A stretch of 64,000 bases of DNA from assembly GCF_023333595.1 (NCBI RefSeq), contig NZ_JAIQZM010000019.1, positions 1-64,000 on the forward strand. The letters are read 5' to 3'. The position numbers and the translations under genes are program-made. Source of the DNA: Argonema galeatum A003/A1 (GTDB taxonomy: Bacteria > Cyanobacteriota > Cyanobacteriia > Cyanobacteriales > Aerosakkonemataceae). Positions 61,244 through 64,000 of the stretch are shown one piece after another. The first letter of the stretch is position 1. The number at the start of each line of letters is the position of its first letter. Under the pieces are notes generated by a model. The model was not told the DNA's origin. It ran no database searches and saw nothing but the letters and a program-made list of their open reading frames with translations.

Positions 61244-61390
61244 CTAGGGCGTGTTTTCAAACTCGATCGGCTTCGTTTCTGACGATTGAGATCCCCCTAA
61301 ATCCCCCTTAAAAAGGGGGACTTTGAGTTTCTTTCCCCCCTTTTTTAAGGGGGGTTAGGGGGGCTCTAAGGGTTTGAAAACACGCCCTAG
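61244..61390. mobile_element. MITE-like palindrome, 147 bp
   Basis: CTAGGGCGTGTTTTCAAAC (61244-61262) is the exact inverse of GTTTGAAAACACGCCCTAG (61372-61390). Inside, ATCCCCCTAAATCCCCC with AAAAAGGGGGA pairs with the CCCCCC...GGGGGG stretch, so almost the whole element folds. Just outside, GATGGCGCTAG (61225-61235) and CTAGCGCCATC (61387-61397) extend the symmetry with a short offset. It is a non-autonomous element of a type common in cyanobacteria. Confidence 0.8.
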
Positions 61391-61428
61391 CGCCATCTCT
61401 TTTCTTTTTGGAAATTTCTTGTTTGTCC

Positions 61429-64000
61429 TTATTCATCCGGCAAGAAACTTTCTCCCCATTTCACTTCAACTTTACCGCTGGGGCTAAACACAACCTTAAA
61501 TTCAGCGACAGGCTTATTGATTACTAGCTTATTAGGTAGTATGAGAGTCTCATCCTTTGCCTTGCCGTCATCGGGTTTAGATAACAATTTGGGTAAGGGA
61601 GTAGTTGGAAGTAAATCAATCGCCAGTTTATCGATCGGTTCGTAGGAAACGACCGCTCCTTCCGTATCCACTAACACCCGATATACTAGATCGCGATCGA
61701 AATTGGCCGAGGTTTTATCAGTTTCTTTATTGCTAGATATTTGCCAATTTTGCACAATTAATTTTTGCAGATCCTCTTGCAACTTCTGGATCTTTTTCTC
61801 ATCAGTAATAGCTGCCAGAGAATCGGCAGCGGCAGAGTCCAAACTAGAGGGAATCTCAGAGGGGATAACACCAGCCCCAGCTTTCAGTGCGATCGGTGCT
61901 TTTAAACTGTTTTTCTCCAGATCCAGGGCATCGCCGATTAACTCGTTAATTTTTTTCCTGTCACTGACGGTAAGCAATCGATGCTGGAATACTATATATT
62001 TATATTCTCTGGAAACCTTGTTCTCAATAACTCCGATCGCTTGTTCGACCGCCTCATGAGCCGCATAGCTGGGTGCTTCATCCACAATTGATTGTAGAGG
62101 TTGATTGGGATCGAGCAGCATATTTGCCAACCTGCGAGTCAAAGGAACAATCCCAAACACATTTACCTTTTTCTCTAAACCCAATTCTTTAACTGCTTTA
62201 AGACCAATTTCTGTAGTCATCTCAGAGCCTCCCCACAGAACATTGATATTTGGGTGATTTTTGAGCATTTCCTTCACCTTATCGACCTCTTCTGGGGTTT
62301 TGGCATCCGTCGTTCCCGTTTGCTCCCAAACAACGCCGGAATCTTTCATCCCTTTCGCAAAGCCCTGCAAATAAGGATAAAGGCGAGTTGAATCTGCCCC
62401 ATCCACCAGACCTACATTTAGCTCTCTAACCTGTTGCTTGTTATTTGGTTTAGCCCAAATTCCTATATACCTGCCAAGGTCGTAACCCATCTGTAAAGAA
62501 TCACTTTCATAACAAGCAAATACAACTTTCTGAGCTTCTTTCGGCAGACAATCACCGATGTTAACTACTGCCACACCAGAGACATAAGCTTGGAGAATAG
62601 CGGGTACTGATTTTTCTGGGTCTAGCGGTCTCATTATGATCGCATCCACGTCCTGAGTCAGTAGTTGTTTGATTCCTTGCGCTTCTGCCTCAACACTTTC
62701 TCCGGTCTTAATCGGCACAATTTCAACTTGTTTATTTTCCTTAGCGAACCTCTCTAAGCCTTGCTGATACAACTTATAAGTCAAGTTATCATTGGGAACA
62801 AGAAATCCCACTTTATAAGTTTCTGGCGCTTCCTTGATAATTTTTGCTTCCCAGTCCTTGTCTTTAGCGGCTTTGTCCAAGTTGTAGGCTCGTTTCAGTT
62901 GATCCACTGACCAGAACTTGGCTCGCTTAAGGTTAGCACGCTCGAATTCAGTCCCGATCGTAATCGTGCCCTTCCGCATATCCGCATAGCGAAGCAAAGC
63001 TCCCTTAAAGTTGGCTTTGTAGAGATCCGCTCCTTGGAGATTAACACGGCTTAAGTTAGAGCTTTGGAAATTGGCTTCTTTGAGGTTGGCTCCTTGAAGA
63101 TCTGCCCAAAGCAAGCGGGAATTAATTAATGAGGCTTTTGTCAGGTTGGCATCCCGCAGATAAATGCGGCTCATGCGAGTGCTATCTAGATTGGCTTCCT
63201 CTAAATTGGCTTTTTCCAGATTAGCAGCCCGCAGAATTGCTCCCTTCAGATTCGCCTTCTTCAAATTTGCCCCTTTCAGATTTGCTCTTTCCAGATTCGC
63301 TCCCTCTAGATTGGCTCCCTCTAGATTCGCTCCCTCTAGATTCGCTCCTTTTAAATTCGCTCCAGCCAAGTTGATCTGCGAAAGGTTAAATCCTTCATAC
63401 CTGTAAAACTGAGGAGGCCATTGGGCAAAAGTTGCCGCTCCCAATTGGAATTTGTAGCATTTATTTAGCTCAATGCCTTCTAGGTTGGCCTTGGGAGCCT
63501 GTTCTCCTAATATACCTTCGCAGTTTTTGTTGAGGAGTTCTATAGCGTCTATTCTCGATTCAGAATATACAACGTCTTTCTGATTTCTAATTTCTTGTCG
63601 CGCTGTATCGAGCGCTGCTTGCTGTCGCTGGGGCGCTTCCCAAAAATAGGCTCCCATTGCTGCCAAAAGGGTGAATTGACCAATTACTGTCGCTAAACTA
63701 TACAGAGAGACATTTTCACACCATTTAGCAAAATCTCCCAGGCGTTGGTCTAAAAACTTGAAAGGTCTGAGCCAGGAATACTCTTGTTTCTTTGGTAATC
63801 TTTCTAAATAGTAACTTTCAAACAGACGTCGATAGCTTTCGGCTGGCATATCTAGCCGTTTTGCTTCCTGTAACAATCTGTACTCTCGTTTAACTGGATC
63901 TGGAATAGCAGCCACTCGGTTAAAGCTGGCGTCTAGATTCTGCAAAACGCTTTCTAGTTCTGATATTTCAGCTTTTTCCTCTTCTGTCCTTTCAATATTT
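61429..64000 (-). CDS. Pentapeptide-repeat and periplasmic-binding-protein fusion, partial
   Basis: At least 856 residues; the frame stays open to the right edge, so the true start lies outside (a TTG at 63945 is the first possible one inside). Order: a helical head (AKRLDMPAESYRRLFESYYL), a membrane helix near residue 80-100 of the TTG-start form, a pentapeptide beta-helix (about 185-350, long A-N-L-E-G runs), then a type 1 periplasmic-binding fold: YKVGFLVPNDNLTYKLYQQG, LLTQDVDAIIMRPLDPEKSV, LNVGLVDGADSTRLYPYLQG and VNVFGIVPLTRRLANMLLDP. This resembles sugar-binding receptor domains. About 150 residues of a further unknown part end it. A receptor or sensor role is inferred. Confidence 0.85.
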   Translation of the reverse strand, partial: NIERTEEEKAEISELESVLQNLDASFNRVAAIPDPVKREYRLLQEAKRLDMPAESYRRLFESYYLERLPKKQEYSWLRPFKFLDQRLGDFAKWCENVSLYSLATVIGQFTLLAAMGAYFWEAPQRQQAALDTARQEIRNQKDVVYSESRIDAIELLNKNCEGILGEQAPKANLEGIELNKCYKFQLGAATFAQWPPQFYRYEGFNLSQINLAGANLKGANLEGANLEGANLEGANLERANLKGANLKKANLKGAILRAANLEKANLEEANLDSTRMSRIYLRDANLTKASLINSRLLWADLQGANLKEANFQSSNLSRVNLQGADLYKANFKGALLRYADMRKGTITIGTEFERANLKRAKFWSVDQLKRAYNLDKAAKDKDWEAKIIKEAPETYKVGFLVPNDNLTYKLYQQGLERFAKENKQVEIVPIKTGESVEAEAQGIKQLLTQDVDAIIMRPLDPEKSVPAILQAYVSGVAVVNIGDCLPKEAQKVVFACYESDSLQMGYDLGRYIGIWAKPNNKQQVRELNVGLVDGADSTRLYPYLQGFAKGMKDSGVVWEQTGTTDAKTPEEVDKVKEMLKNHPNINVLWGGSEMTTEIGLKAVKELGLEKKVNVFGIVPLTRRLANMLLDPNQPLQSIVDEAPSYAAHEAVEQAIGVIENKVSREYKYIVFQHRLLTVSDRKKINELIGDALDLEKNSLKAPIALKAGAGVIPSEIPSSLDSAAADSLAAITDEKKIQKLQEDLQKLIVQNWQISSNKETDKTSANFDRDLVYRVLVDTEGAVVSYEPIDKLAIDLLPTTPLPKLLSKPDDGKAKDETLILPNKLVINKPVAEFKVVFSPSGKVEVKWGESFLPDE

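Noticed and set aside
61703..62059. Plus-strand frame of 118 codons inside the pentapeptide/binding-protein fusion
   Set aside because: No conserved features or start signals, and it lies opposite a well-supported domain.

Overview
The window comes from a filamentous cyanobacterium, probably an Oscillatoriales-type genome, but the exact taxon cannot be fixed. The evidence is the very dense HIP1 octamer (GCGATCGC), heptameric short tandem repeats between genes, a Psb34-type photosystem II assembly gene under RpaB-type (HLR1) sites, a CPP1-like chaperone gene, xisI/xisH, and a split ABC urea transporter near urease genes.

Layout. 1-5.5 kb: a degenerate CHAT/TPR membrane protein, a basic two-helix membrane protein, ddl and a gene relic. 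5.5-20.3 kb: a type III-D-like CRISPR effector locus (csx3, P-loop protein, HD-less Cas10 with an intact GGDD, four Cas7-like proteins, Csx10, Csm2/Cas11-like, Csx1 with CARF and HEPN motifs, Csx19-like, and two proteins I cannot name). It has no cas1/cas2, only a C-terminal scrap of a cas6-like gene, and a single degenerate repeat unit, so it must depend on adaptation and processing genes elsewhere or be decaying. A YoeB/YefM pair and a broken XRE regulator follow. A PD-(D/E)XK-like gene occurs twice, once inside the cas operon and once next to the array remnant. 20.4-28.1 kb: SDR, hppD, HAD hydrolase, CPP1-like gene, two tandem OmpR-type regulators, hemY, DUF2811. 28.3-31.7 kb: a DnaA-box-like cluster, a ParE/Phd pair and a GAF/HD-GYP protein. 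31.7-36.3 kb: repeats and a MITE-like element, a pentapeptide protein, xisI with a truncated xisH, DUF3082, ispE, rsmA. 36.4-41.3 kb: an unrecognised 608-residue protein with an SxxK motif, three tandem AIM24-family genes and an M48 protease.

41.4-51.3 kb: urtABCD and urtE (urea ABC transporter). urtD and urtE are separated by about 3.8 kb holding a truncated sensor protein, small membrane proteins, a DUF4833 protein and the psb34 unit; part of this insert is flanked by direct repeats. UrtC carries a roughly 200-residue N-terminal extension of four 53-residue repeats. 51.6-57.9 kb: two tandem sensor kinases, a SPL-type radical SAM protein and a methyltransferase. 58.1-60.3 kb: ureD, ureA, a DJ-1/PfpI gene and ureB, without ureC. 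60.5-64 kb: a Uma2 protein, a MITE-like palindrome, and a pentapeptide/periplasmic-binding-protein fusion running off the right edge.

The most interesting items are the cyclic-oligoadenylate-type type III-D locus with its unassigned partner genes, the triple HLR1 array on the psb34 promoter with an unknown co-transcribed 78-residue membrane protein, the repeat-extended UrtC, the receptor-like pentapeptide fusion, and short tandem repeats that supply start and stop codons to several genes. All assignments are from reading the sequence; no database search was run.
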